Source: Dickeya chrysanthemi NCPPB 402
Lineage (GTDB): Bacteria; Pseudomonadota; Gammaproteobacteria; Enterobacterales; Enterobacteriaceae
Assembly: GCF_000406105.1 (NCBI RefSeq)
Contig: NZ_CM001974.1
Coordinates: 4,443,050 to 4,507,049 of the forward strand
DNA: 64,000 bases
Direction of reading: 5' to 3'
Shown: positions 57,201-64,000 of the stretch, piece by piece
Numbering within the stretch: position 1 is the stretch's first letter
Layout: each line of letters begins with the position of its first letter
Notes under the pieces: generated by a model
What the model saw: the letters and a program-made list of their open reading frames with translations, nothing else
The model's database searches: none
Told to the model about the DNA's origin: nothing
Position numbers and translations under genes: made by a program

Positions 57201-58210
57201 TGTGCACTGTTCTCGCCGCCTTGCCGGGCGGCACGCTCCAGCCAGGACGCCGCGGCGGCGAAATCGCCGCGACGCTGGGCGGCATACCCCATGCCCGCCA
57301 GCGCATCCGCGTCTTCCGGGTTAGCCTGCAGCACCTGGCCGAATGCGGTTTGCGCACTGGACAGATCGCCGCTGTTGAGCGCGGTAAAGCCTGTGTCTTT
57401 CTCGTTGCCGCCCACATTTTTGCGGTAATAGTCCATCACCGCGGTATCCTGCGGATGCCGCTGCTGGTAGAGCTGATAGAGCGGGACGTCGTCTATCTTC
57501 GGCGCCAGCCACAGCAACGCCTGCCGCATCGCCTGATCGGCATCGGCGCTGCCGGACGCCAGCCCGCTCAGCATCTGCACCCCTTCGCGGCGGGTCGGCT
57601 CCTGATAGGTCAGCGCTTTGCCGAGCGCCACGGCGGCATGGGTATCCTGCGGGTGCGCCGCCGCAAACTCGCGCAGGTGGTCAATCGCTTGCGGCAATAA
57701 TGTACGGTCGCCCGCCATGGTCAGGTAGTATTCCGCTGCGATGCTGGCCGGCGGCTGGTTGCCGCTAAACAGATTGCGCCAGGTTTGCAGCGACGCGCTG
57801 ATATTACCGCTGCGCGCCTGCTGACGCGCCAGCGCCAGTTGCGACGGCGGAATAGTCGCGGCCTGTCGGGCATTATCCAGCGCCTGCAATAGCGGGTCCT
57901 GCGGCGATGCCTTGCTCAGGCGCTCACGCCATTTGGTGGCCTCGGCGTTATCGCCGCCGTTTTGGGCGTACAACGCCATCAGGTACAACGCCTGCGAGTT
58001 GTTGGCGTCCACCATCAGGATTTTTTGCAGCGCGTTGCGGGCAAGATCGTCGTGAGAACGCTGATGCCAGTAATCCGCCTGTTCAAACAGCGCCTGTAGC
58101 GCCGGATTAGCCGGTGCCGCCAGTGCACAGGTCGACAGCATACCGCCGACCAGCACCCCGGAAAGAGACAGTGACTGACGGATGCGGGCTGTTAATGTCG
58201 TCATCTTCAT
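54281..58210 (-). CDS. bcsC: Cellulose export outer-membrane protein BcsC
   Basis: BcsC forms the periplasmic TPR scaffold and outer-membrane channel for cellulose. The 1309-residue protein has a signal peptide (about 1-32), about 18-20 TPR-like repeats to residue ~880 (for example DADALAGMGYAAQRRGDFAA, NGWLKLDLARIYQQQGN), a Pro/Thr linker, and a C-terminal BCSC_C beta-barrel (about 980-1309) ending TTAQLYFRYGLGGK with aromatic-rich strands. It is longer than E. coli BcsC (1157), mainly in the TPR and linker regions. Start at the first ATG (MKM); the third codon is an alternative. Confidence 0.96.
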   Translation of the reverse strand: MKMTTLTARIRQSLSLSGVLVGGMLSTCALAAPANPALQALFEQADYWHQRSHDDLARNALQKILMVDANNSQALYLMALYAQNGGDNAEATKWRERLSKASPQDPLLQALDNARQAATIPPSQLALARQQARSGNISASLQTWRNLFSGNQPPASIAAEYYLTMAGDRTLLPQAIDHLREFAAAHPQDTHAAVALGKALTYQEPTRREGVQMLSGLASGSADADQAMRQALLWLAPKIDDVPLYQLYQQRHPQDTAVMDYYRKNVGGNEKDTGFTALNSGDLSSAQTAFGQVLQANPEDADALAGMGYAAQRRGDFAAAASWLERAARQGGENSAQRRQQADDARFYAQLANAQQAMKSGDTAQALTLSEPLAQAGGDKGLTAKLFRADVLRRTNNFSQAERLYRDILQTDADNRNAKEGLYYVLREQNRADEANTLFTALPENVRRSMAPRPVATSSPVRNEAKQALAAGDTTRAIGLLQQGVQRFPNDGWLKLDLARIYQQQGNTAAATALMQPLFRTGASAEDLYAAALFASENNAWQQASTLLSRIPPRNQNEDTRSLARRVNFNLQMVTAQVYLSRGENAAAANTLRALSVTPPDNPADAGKLARSLAAAGDTTAAVALVRNNMQRGVQGNAGDYADQVGVLNQAGLSDEAQSWLSRPELVSRSSAAQLDQLRTGFVVREADSLRENQQYAQAYDKLARALQRDPKNTDLMFAMARLYQSGKMHKEAADVYDYLLSHDTPTQEARVGAINVALERSDAKKAQALSAGLQGEQTPERLLLLARVADAEGNRDQALAYLRTARAKAVGLEGAVPGKAPAIGGLAVADNPFINRATPAATRTAGNPSAYGTVMPWQQRNDVAAGDTAPAQQSAATLTQINTMMDDLERDNGGWVQTGVQIRGRDGESGLSRLTEAKAPLTWSSGSFGDARINFSVTPITMNAGEADGTTSRRFGTGALSQSITAAVQTLQNERANGANVPNLSFNDLNPLTAAGLTNLQNMQGLLQNSTRKPNIDLVNVDSPGGRRASGAELNLALIGKNYKVDFGSTPLGQELNTLVGGVQWSPKLTDFLTLVVTGERRAVTDSLLSYVGAKDALTGKRWGQVTKNGGNVLLSYDNGDVGFYGGGGAYSYLGENVKNNTSVMANAGAYIRPFHDRDRELKTGVSLSWMNFSKNLGYYSYGQGGYFSPQDYVSVSLPVEWSQKYDDLSVKAGVAVGFQSYSRDRSAYFPNNPDWQTLLESAESAGLAKESHYAGESKSGVGYNAHVGADYRVTKDVTVGGQMSYDTFGNYNETTAQLYFRYGLGGK

Positions 58211-58221
58211 AGGTGGCTCAC

Positions 58222-60759
58222 TTATTTTTTATCCGATCCCGCATCACGTCGGGTCGACAGCCTTTTCTCCGCCTGTCGCCGGAGGATCGATGCCAGGCTC
58301 AGCCCTATGGCCGCCGCCAGCAGCATTGCGGCGACCGCCATCAACACCGAATGCTGATTGGCGTACCAGACAATCATCATGTACCAGGGCATTTCACCAC
58401 TGGGGAACTGTGGCCCCACCCGGAAACTGCGCACGCTGTTTTCGTCGGTAATGATGGCGGTATCGCCCCGCACCGCGGCGTTAATGTTCGGTGAGTTCAG
58501 ATCGCCATATAGCCGCAATAACTGCTCGTCGTCGCTGCCGGTGGCAACCACCACCACATGTTCGGGACTCCACGGCGAACGATAGCTCAGGAAACCGCGC
58601 CAGGCTTCGTTAGACGAGAAGTAACGGTCGGCATCCAGCGGCGTGCGGTCCCAGTCGCCGGTCACCAGGGTTCGGAAACGCTCCCCGATGCCGGGCGTCT
58701 TCACGCCAAAGGTATGGTCATTGACCATGTAGGGCGAATCGGCCAACAGTTTTTGATTGAACGCCGCCTGCTGCAGCGTGGTCACCGTCAGAACATCGCT
58801 GTTTTCCAGTTTCTGGCGGTCAGCGCCGTTGTCCGGCAAGCCGAACATCACACGGTTGTGATTAAGGCTGACCCCTGTGGCGTCGCCGGCGCGGCCGGCC
58901 AGATCCAGCAACAGACCGATTTCGGCATCGGAGGGATTTTCCGGCAGCAGCATCACGGTTTGCGCGTAATCCGCCTGGCGGGTGAACGGAAATGCCACGC
59001 CTACAAAATAGGACAGATTCGGCAACAAGGTGAAATGGCGCGTCCGGCTCAGATCGATCGACGCGCTATCGGCAATCTGGCTCTTGATGTTGTTATTCAG
59101 CAGCACACTGCACGGCGCATCCTCTTTCGCACGGATGTTGAAGTAGAGCTGGAACTGGTTATAGCCGTAAATCAGATACGGGTCGACCTTCAGCGTATAG
59201 CTCTCCTGGCGGGTATCGCCGCCCATCTCGCGCCACAGTTGTTGCAACACGCCAATCTTGTTCACCGTCAGGTTGCGCAGGAACGTGCCGTTGAGCATCA
59301 CGTTCAGGTACGAACGGTTTTCATCAATCCAGCTTTCCGACGGGAAACGGTAATCGACTTGTACCGGAATGGCATCGCCGTCCCACAGGAATAAATCCGG
59401 CGCGGCGCGGAAATTAATCCGCAGCGCCTCATGCCAGAGCCCGCTGACCGTCATGTTTTGATCGGCGCGCTTCAGTTCGCTCAACCGTACCGGCCGATCG
59501 GTATTGATCCAACGCGGTACGTCATAAGCGCGGCGAAACGGTATCGTCTGCGGCGTGACCGAAAGGGTGGAAGCATCGCCGGTCAACGGCTGGCTGGCCA
59601 GACGGTACGCCGCCTGTCGCAGTTGCTCGTCATCCTTGCCGACCACCAGCATCAGTTTGTAAACAGGATTCACCGGGTTATCAATCAGTTGCAGCGTAGG
59701 CACGGCGACTTCCGGCAGCGTCAACGCGCCGACTTTCTCCCCTGGGCGGCCAAACACCATGCCGTTTTTTTCGGGCAACGCATCGCGTATTACCGGGAAC
59801 GTCACGCCGTAGCCGTCCATCCGCGTCCCCAGCCAGGAGGCGACCAGCGATGCCGCGCTGACTTGCCCCGGCGTCACACTCGCCGGAAACACCATGGTTA
59901 CCGAGGCGGGCGTCATCTGCAACGGGTCGACGAACGGACGCGGGAAATTCTCCAGCCGGGTGCCGATATCAAGCTGCTGCCCTTCCAGATGCAGAATCGT
60001 GGTCGGCAGGATGGTCAGGTTGTAGCGGGTCGCGCTATCGCGCTCGCATAGCAGGCGGTCGGCATCATTGATGCGAAAACTCAGGTTGTTGCTGGATACC
60101 ACCATCGCGGCAGGAATATCCAGTTGAAACAGCGTGCTGTCGCCCGTCGCGGCATTCAGCGGCACGGTGCCCAACGGCTGACCGTTCAGCATCAGTTGCA
60201 TCGAGGTATTCAGCGCCGCCAGTTCCGGCGATACCCGCAACGCCAGATCCAACCGCGCGTTGGTGACCACCTGGTCGCCCGGCAGAGTAAAAATCACCCC
60301 GGCCTGCGCCTGACCGCCCGCCAGCGTGATCCCCTGCGTTTGCCCCATCTGCGCCACGGAAACATCGCTGGACAGCGGCTGGTAGCCTGCGCCGGCCTGA
60401 TCGCCGACAGCCGCGGGCAGCAACATGGCCGGCGTCGTTAACGACGGCGATACCGGCGACGGAGACTCCGGCGCTATCGGCGCCGCATCCGGCTCCGCCG
60501 GGAGCAATGACGTTGATGATGTTGATAACGTTGATGACGTTGCCGGGGCCGGCGACGTTACCGGCGGCATCGCAGGTAACGATATCGTCGGCGCCGATTC
60601 CGTCGTGGCTGTCTGCGGAGTACCACCGGGGCTGAGCATCGCAGGCAGCGGCTCATCCGCCGTATTATCGCCGGCCGCCAGCACGCCGCCCGCGCCCAGC
60701 GTCAACACGCTGCTCACACACAGTGACAGCAGCGCTTTTAGAAAACGTGGCGTCATCAT
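58222..60759 (-). CDS. bcsB: Cellulose synthase periplasmic subunit BcsB
   Basis: BcsB pairs with BcsA and carries the glucan through the periplasm. The 845-residue protein has a signal peptide (FLKALLSLCVSSVLTLGAGGVLA). A Pro/Ser/Thr/Ala-rich region to about residue 120 contains a STLSTSSTS run. The carbohydrate-binding and flavodoxin-like domains follow (QGITLAGGQAQAGVIFTLPGDQVV; YGVTFPVIRDALPEKNG; DAPCSVLLNNNIKSQI). A single C-terminal membrane anchor follows (HSVLMAVAAMLLAAAIGLSLASILRR). ATG at 60759 overlaps the bcsA stop (ATGA). The Ser/Thr/Pro insert makes it longer than E. coli BcsB (779). Confidence 0.95.
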   Translation of the reverse strand: MMTPRFLKALLSLCVSSVLTLGAGGVLAAGDNTADEPLPAMLSPGGTPQTATTESAPTISLPAMPPVTSPAPATSSTLSTSSTSLLPAEPDAAPIAPESPSPVSPSLTTPAMLLPAAVGDQAGAGYQPLSSDVSVAQMGQTQGITLAGGQAQAGVIFTLPGDQVVTNARLDLALRVSPELAALNTSMQLMLNGQPLGTVPLNAATGDSTLFQLDIPAAMVVSSNNLSFRINDADRLLCERDSATRYNLTILPTTILHLEGQQLDIGTRLENFPRPFVDPLQMTPASVTMVFPASVTPGQVSAASLVASWLGTRMDGYGVTFPVIRDALPEKNGMVFGRPGEKVGALTLPEVAVPTLQLIDNPVNPVYKLMLVVGKDDEQLRQAAYRLASQPLTGDASTLSVTPQTIPFRRAYDVPRWINTDRPVRLSELKRADQNMTVSGLWHEALRINFRAAPDLFLWDGDAIPVQVDYRFPSESWIDENRSYLNVMLNGTFLRNLTVNKIGVLQQLWREMGGDTRQESYTLKVDPYLIYGYNQFQLYFNIRAKEDAPCSVLLNNNIKSQIADSASIDLSRTRHFTLLPNLSYFVGVAFPFTRQADYAQTVMLLPENPSDAEIGLLLDLAGRAGDATGVSLNHNRVMFGLPDNGADRQKLENSDVLTVTTLQQAAFNQKLLADSPYMVNDHTFGVKTPGIGERFRTLVTGDWDRTPLDADRYFSSNEAWRGFLSYRSPWSPEHVVVVATGSDDEQLLRLYGDLNSPNINAAVRGDTAIITDENSVRSFRVGPQFPSGEMPWYMMIVWYANQHSVLMAVAAMLLAAAIGLSLASILRRQAEKRLSTRRDAGSDKK

Positions 60760-62846
60760 GCTGCGGCGTCCTCTTTTTTCAGGTCCGCTTTTCTGCCGCG
60801 GCCCCGCAAACTCATCCAGAAGAACGCGCAAACCGTACAGACTACCGCCCACAGCGAGCGCAAAGGGCGATCCTGCGGCCAGGGCTTGCCCATCCAGGCA
60901 TCCGCACGCGACAACACCACGCGTACCAGCGCCCGGCGCTGGGCCAGCGGAATATCATCGAATCGCAGGCGAATGGTGTCGTCGTCCGCCGCCACCGACT
61001 GCGCCGGCAGGCAGATTTCGCTGGATTGCAGCAACAGTTCAACCGCCTCAATCTCATCGGTTTTGTGGCGCTGGTCCGGCGCTTTAAGCTGCACCCCGCC
61101 CATCGACAGATTGACGGTGGTGGTGCGGGATGCAATACCGCTGGCGTAATGGATAATGGCCGGCACATCCACATCAATACGGATGGTCTTGCGCACCTGT
61201 TTAGTTTCCCGCGCCACGGCGATCGCCGCCAGCAGGGTCAACAAGCTGAGCAGCGCCCATCCCACGTTCAGCAGCATCACATAAGGGTCAACATTGAAAT
61301 AATCATGCGCGACAATGCGGGTAATGCCGGCCACCACGCCTGCACCCAGCAACACCGCCGCAACGATATGCGGCCGCACGATACGAAAATCAAAAAAACC
61401 TTCGTCCAGCAACCCGCCTTTATCGGTCACGTTAAATTTGCCGCGCGTCGGCGAAAACAGGGTGACGATCGTCGGAATCACCAGATGGAACGCCATCACC
61501 GTTTCGTAGATTTCGCCCCAGAAGCTGTACCGAAAACGCCCGTTCATGCGCGAGTTAAGGTACATCGACACCATCAGATGCGGCAGCGCATAGGCAAAGA
61601 TCATCGCCGCCGAAGCATGAATAATATTGAGATTAAACAGCAGGTAGGCCAGCGGCGCGGTCAGAAACACCACGCGCGGTAAGCCGAACTGGAAATGCAA
61701 CATGGCATTGAGGTAACACAACCGCTGCGGCCAGCTCAGCCCACGGCCGAATAACGGGTTATCGACCCGGAAGATTTGCGTCATGCCGCGCGCCCAGCGG
61801 GTACGCTGAATCACATGCAGCACCAGCCGTTCGGTCGCCAGCCCTGCCGCCAGCGGCATCGACAGAAAAGCCGACTTCCAGCCTTTGCGCTGCATCTTGA
61901 TGGCGGTATGCGCGTCTTCCGTCACGGTTTCCACCGCAAAGCCGCCGATCTCGTCCAGCGCCGAACGACGAATCACCGCACAGGAGCCGCAGAAAAAGGC
62001 CGCGTTCCAAAGATCATTGCCTTGTTGCACCGGCCCGTAAAACAGCGCGCCTTCGTTCGGCATATTACGCGCCGCGCGCAGGTTACGTTCGAACGGATCC
62101 GGCGAGTAGAAGTAATGCGGCGTCTGCAACAACGCCAGCTTCGGGTCCGACAGGAACGGGCCGACCGTCGCCTGCAGGAAAATACGCTTGGCGACATGGT
62201 CGCAGTCAAACACGCAAATCAGTTCGCCCTGCGTCAACCTGAGCGCATGGTTGAGATTACCGGCCTTGGCGTGAGCATTGTTATCGCGGGTGATATAACC
62301 GACGCCCGCTTGCGAAGCGAACACGGCAAACTCGCTGCGCTTGCCGTCATCCAGCAGATAGATTTTCATTTTTTCGCGTGGGTAGTCGATGCACTGCGCC
62401 GCCAGCACCGTATCACGCACCACATCCAGGCTCTCGTTATAGGTAGGGATATACACATCCACCGTCGGCCACAATTGGGTGTCCTCCGGCATCGGCTCAA
62501 TCACCCGCTCCAGCGGCCAGGCCGTCTGGAGAAAACCTAATAACAAAATAACCCAGACATAGAGCTCGGCGATAAATAAGCCAATACCCAGAATAGCTTC
62601 AATTTCAGAATTGAAATGCAGGGTTGCCGTTGCCCGCCAGTATATATAGCGTGTCGAGGTCAATACCGACAAAACAATCAGTATGACCGTGACTTGCCGA
62701 CTCTTGTTTAATCCCAGCAAAAACATCAGCGCCAGGCTAATCAGGCCGAATATATATTGTTTTTCACTGTCCATCGGGGTGATGACAATCACCGCCGCAA
62801 CCGGTAGCAATAACAACAACACGGTTAAAAACAGGATTTTTTTCAT
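60756..62846 (-). CDS. bcsA: Cellulose synthase catalytic subunit BcsA
   Basis: BcsA is the GT2 processive glycosyltransferase that makes and translocates beta-1,4-glucan from UDP-glucose. The 696-residue protein has N-terminal membrane segments, the catalytic motifs DVYIPTYNESLDVV, LLDDGKRSEF, CVFDCDHV (DxD), VTEDAHT (TED catalytic base) and QRTRWARGM (QxxRW), and more membrane segments. The C-terminal PilZ domain binds c-di-GMP: RKTIR (RxxxR) and NLSMGG (N-x-S-x-x-G) are intact, so allosteric c-di-GMP control is expected. It is shorter than E. coli BcsA (872), which has an extra N-terminal part. Confidence 0.97.
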   Translation of the reverse strand: MKKILFLTVLLLLLPVAAVIVITPMDSEKQYIFGLISLALMFLLGLNKSRQVTVILIVLSVLTSTRYIYWRATATLHFNSEIEAILGIGLFIAELYVWVILLLGFLQTAWPLERVIEPMPEDTQLWPTVDVYIPTYNESLDVVRDTVLAAQCIDYPREKMKIYLLDDGKRSEFAVFASQAGVGYITRDNNAHAKAGNLNHALRLTQGELICVFDCDHVAKRIFLQATVGPFLSDPKLALLQTPHYFYSPDPFERNLRAARNMPNEGALFYGPVQQGNDLWNAAFFCGSCAVIRRSALDEIGGFAVETVTEDAHTAIKMQRKGWKSAFLSMPLAAGLATERLVLHVIQRTRWARGMTQIFRVDNPLFGRGLSWPQRLCYLNAMLHFQFGLPRVVFLTAPLAYLLFNLNIIHASAAMIFAYALPHLMVSMYLNSRMNGRFRYSFWGEIYETVMAFHLVIPTIVTLFSPTRGKFNVTDKGGLLDEGFFDFRIVRPHIVAAVLLGAGVVAGITRIVAHDYFNVDPYVMLLNVGWALLSLLTLLAAIAVARETKQVRKTIRIDVDVPAIIHYASGIASRTTTVNLSMGGVQLKAPDQRHKTDEIEAVELLLQSSEICLPAQSVAADDDTIRLRFDDIPLAQRRALVRVVLSRADAWMGKPWPQDRPLRSLWAVVCTVCAFFWMSLRGRGRKADLKKEDAAA

Positions 62847-62954
62847 CGATTATCCTGATATTTCATTGATGGAAAACGTTCGCGCGCACATACCTTGCGC
62901 TGAGAAAGCCAGCCGGGGAACATGAATTCCGTACGGATTAGGCCGAACCGGCGC

Positions 62955-63770
62955 TTAATTGGCCGGAACAGTCTGGTAGGCTGGAAAATCGGCGTGAACT
63001 TCTCCGTTACCGATGCGGATATCCAACAGCGACGCAACGCGTTTTCCAATCAGCTCAATATCAAACGCCGCGGCGGAAACCGGGCTGAAATCAAAAATAG
63101 ATCGCTGGGAAGCGTTGGCCTCAGCGACGCTTTCATCGCGGTGTACGCTGCCTATCAGTTTATCCGGCATACGTTGCTGGACAAACGACGCCACCTGACT
63201 GCTGATCGTACGGCGGTTATCCGTCTGGTTCAGCAACAGGTAAGATCCCTTGCGGCGGTTCAGCGCCTGGCCAGTCAGCTTGTTGCCCTCAATGTGCGGC
63301 ATCAACGACAGAGAGGCGGTATCCGCCATCATCACCACCAGATGCAGATCGGCCAGTTCGGTCATCGCCTTCAGCGCCGGGCTCGGCCCGGGCGGGAAAT
63401 CCGCCACGATCACCAGCCCCGGATAGTTCATCACCGTACTCAGACCGCGTTTAATAAACAGCGGGTCGGTCGTCAGACGGTGCTCAAACGCCAACCGCTG
63501 CTCCTCGGTGACATTGCCGTAGGGCAACACGAAAATATTATCGTCCGTGGTCAGGATAGACTGGCTCCAGTCGGCCGTTTCATCGGATTTGGCGACGTAA
63601 CCGCGTTCATCGCCCAGCGGTACGCCAAAATGCAGTCGCAGTGCATTCTGTACATCAAAATCAATCGCCAGCACCTTGCTGCCGCCGCGGGCCAGCGCAT
63701 AGGCCAGATTAGCCGCCATGGTGGTTTTGCCGACGCCACCTTTCGGAGAACAAACACAAACTAACGGCAT
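62955..63770 (-). CDS. bcsQ: Cellulose operon MinD/ParA-like ATPase BcsQ
   Basis: BcsQ (YhjQ) is a MinD/ParA-type ATPase that regulates assembly or polar localisation of the cellulose complex. The 271-residue protein has the deviant Walker A CSPKGGVGKTTMAANLA (residues 8-24), VLAIDFDVQN and VIVADFPPGPSPALK (Walker B-like), followed by YLLLNQTDNRRTISSQVASF. The N-terminal Lys of KGGVGKT is kept, unlike the RGGVGTT of E. coli YhjQ, so it should bind ATP normally. It starts inside the end of the upstream gene and is 108 bases before bcsA. Confidence 0.92.
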   Translation of the reverse strand: MPLVCVCSPKGGVGKTTMAANLAYALARGGSKVLAIDFDVQNALRLHFGVPLGDERGYVAKSDETADWSQSILTTDDNIFVLPYGNVTEEQRLAFEHRLTTDPLFIKRGLSTVMNYPGLVIVADFPPGPSPALKAMTELADLHLVVMMADTASLSLMPHIEGNKLTGQALNRRKGSYLLLNQTDNRRTISSQVASFVQQRMPDKLIGSVHRDESVAEANASQRSIFDFSPVSAAAFDIELIGKRVASLLDIRIGNGEVHADFPAYQTVPAN

Positions 63771-64000
63771 AACGCGATTTTCTCCAGCAAGGGTTTCAAC
63801 AACATGGTCTTAGGTGCCGAATGGATTTCATCAGGGCGGTGACGAGTGAATAACTGGCGAAACCGGCCGGCTTCTGGAGCAACCTGAGCCCCACCCATTA
63901 CCGGAGCAGACGCCGCCGGTGCAGACGCCAGCGGATGCGGACGTGCCGCTTCCGGCGCAACGTCGATCGCCGCCGCCGCTACCGGTACAGGGGCAGGCAC
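63761..64000 (-). CDS. bcsO: Probable BcsO (partial, runs off the window)
   Basis: The last 80 codons of a gene that continues past 64000. The visible part is rich in Ala, Pro and Val (APVPVAAAAIDVAPEAARPH, SAPAASAPVMGG) with a short basic end (RFRQLFTRHRPDEI). Ala/Pro-rich BcsO proteins precede bcsQ in bcsD-containing enterobacterial cellulose operons, so position supports the name more than sequence does. It overlaps the bcsQ start by ten bases. Confidence 0.6.
   Translation of the reverse strand: MPAPVPVAAAAIDVAPEAARPHPLASAPAASAPVMGGAQVAPEAGRFRQLFTRHRPDEIHSAPKTMLLKPLLEKIALCR

Noticed and set aside
56981..57700. Long plus-strand frame opposite bcsC
   Set aside because: Antisense to TPR repeats with strong codon bias; no independent support.
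1..64000. tRNA or rRNA genes
   Set aside because: No cloverleaf-like or ribosomal RNA sequence was noticed on either strand; this was by eye, so a small RNA could be missed.

Overview
The window reads as a chromosome segment of a soft-rot enterobacterium, most likely Dickeya. The core gene order matches the E. coli 75-79 min region (ugp, liv, panM, rpoH, ftsXEY, rsmD, yhhL, yhhN, tusA, yhhQ, dcrB, yhhS, yhjD, kdgK, yhjJ, dctA, bcs). Dickeya-like traits are a KdgR-type operator before kdgK, a CelY-type GH8 endoglucanase inside a bcsD-containing cellulose operon, and an expanded chemoreceptor cluster. The genus is inferred from gene content and synteny; no database search was run.

Layout. (1) 1-4500 is an accessory island beside cpxP: a methyltransferase gene, a decayed tail-fibre start, an intact orphan phage tail fibre and a small secreted protein, flanked by direct repeats (1-344 and 4128-4503). 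The repeats carry the 3' end of the small secreted gene, a terminator and the 3' end of cpxP. (2) 4400-7250 is cpxP, divergent from cpxRA, with a perfect CpxR box between. (3) 7479-10426 holds two exported proteins of unknown role (a large helical protein and a DUF3142 protein). (4) 10475-17586 holds trmL, a Gln-rich periplasmic protein, an AEC transporter and ugpBAECQ for glycerol-3-phosphate uptake, with a Pho box. (5) 18393-28072 holds four paralogous methyl-accepting chemotaxis proteins; a Cys-free unknown gene sits between the third and fourth on the opposite strand. (6) 28198-34315 holds a PLP aminotransferase and livKHMGF. (7) 34719-47848 is the conserved housekeeping block, with an RpoE-type promoter before rpoH. 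(8) 48080-48943 is a decayed insert with a truncated rhuM. (9) 49165-52383 holds yhjJ and dctA. (10) 52798-64000 is the cellulose operon on the minus strand, in transcription order bcsO (partial), bcsQ, bcsA, bcsB, bcsC, bcsD, celY/bcsZ, ended by a terminator.

How the genes work together. Cpx senses envelope stress, with CpxP as feedback inhibitor. Ugp and Liv are ABC importers for phosphate-starved and amino-acid-limited growth. RpoH and the FtsEX/FtsY block run heat shock, division and membrane targeting. KdgK feeds pectin-derived KDG into central metabolism. DctA takes up C4-dicarboxylates. The chemoreceptors and cellulose export serve host finding and attachment.

The least explained structures are the tail-fibre cassette with its flanking duplication, and a family of intergenic repeats (20150-20488, 50648-50845, 42454-42579 plus half copies). 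The two largest copies are built of back-to-back hairpins between shared inverted ends; a half copy lies next to the cassette breakpoint.
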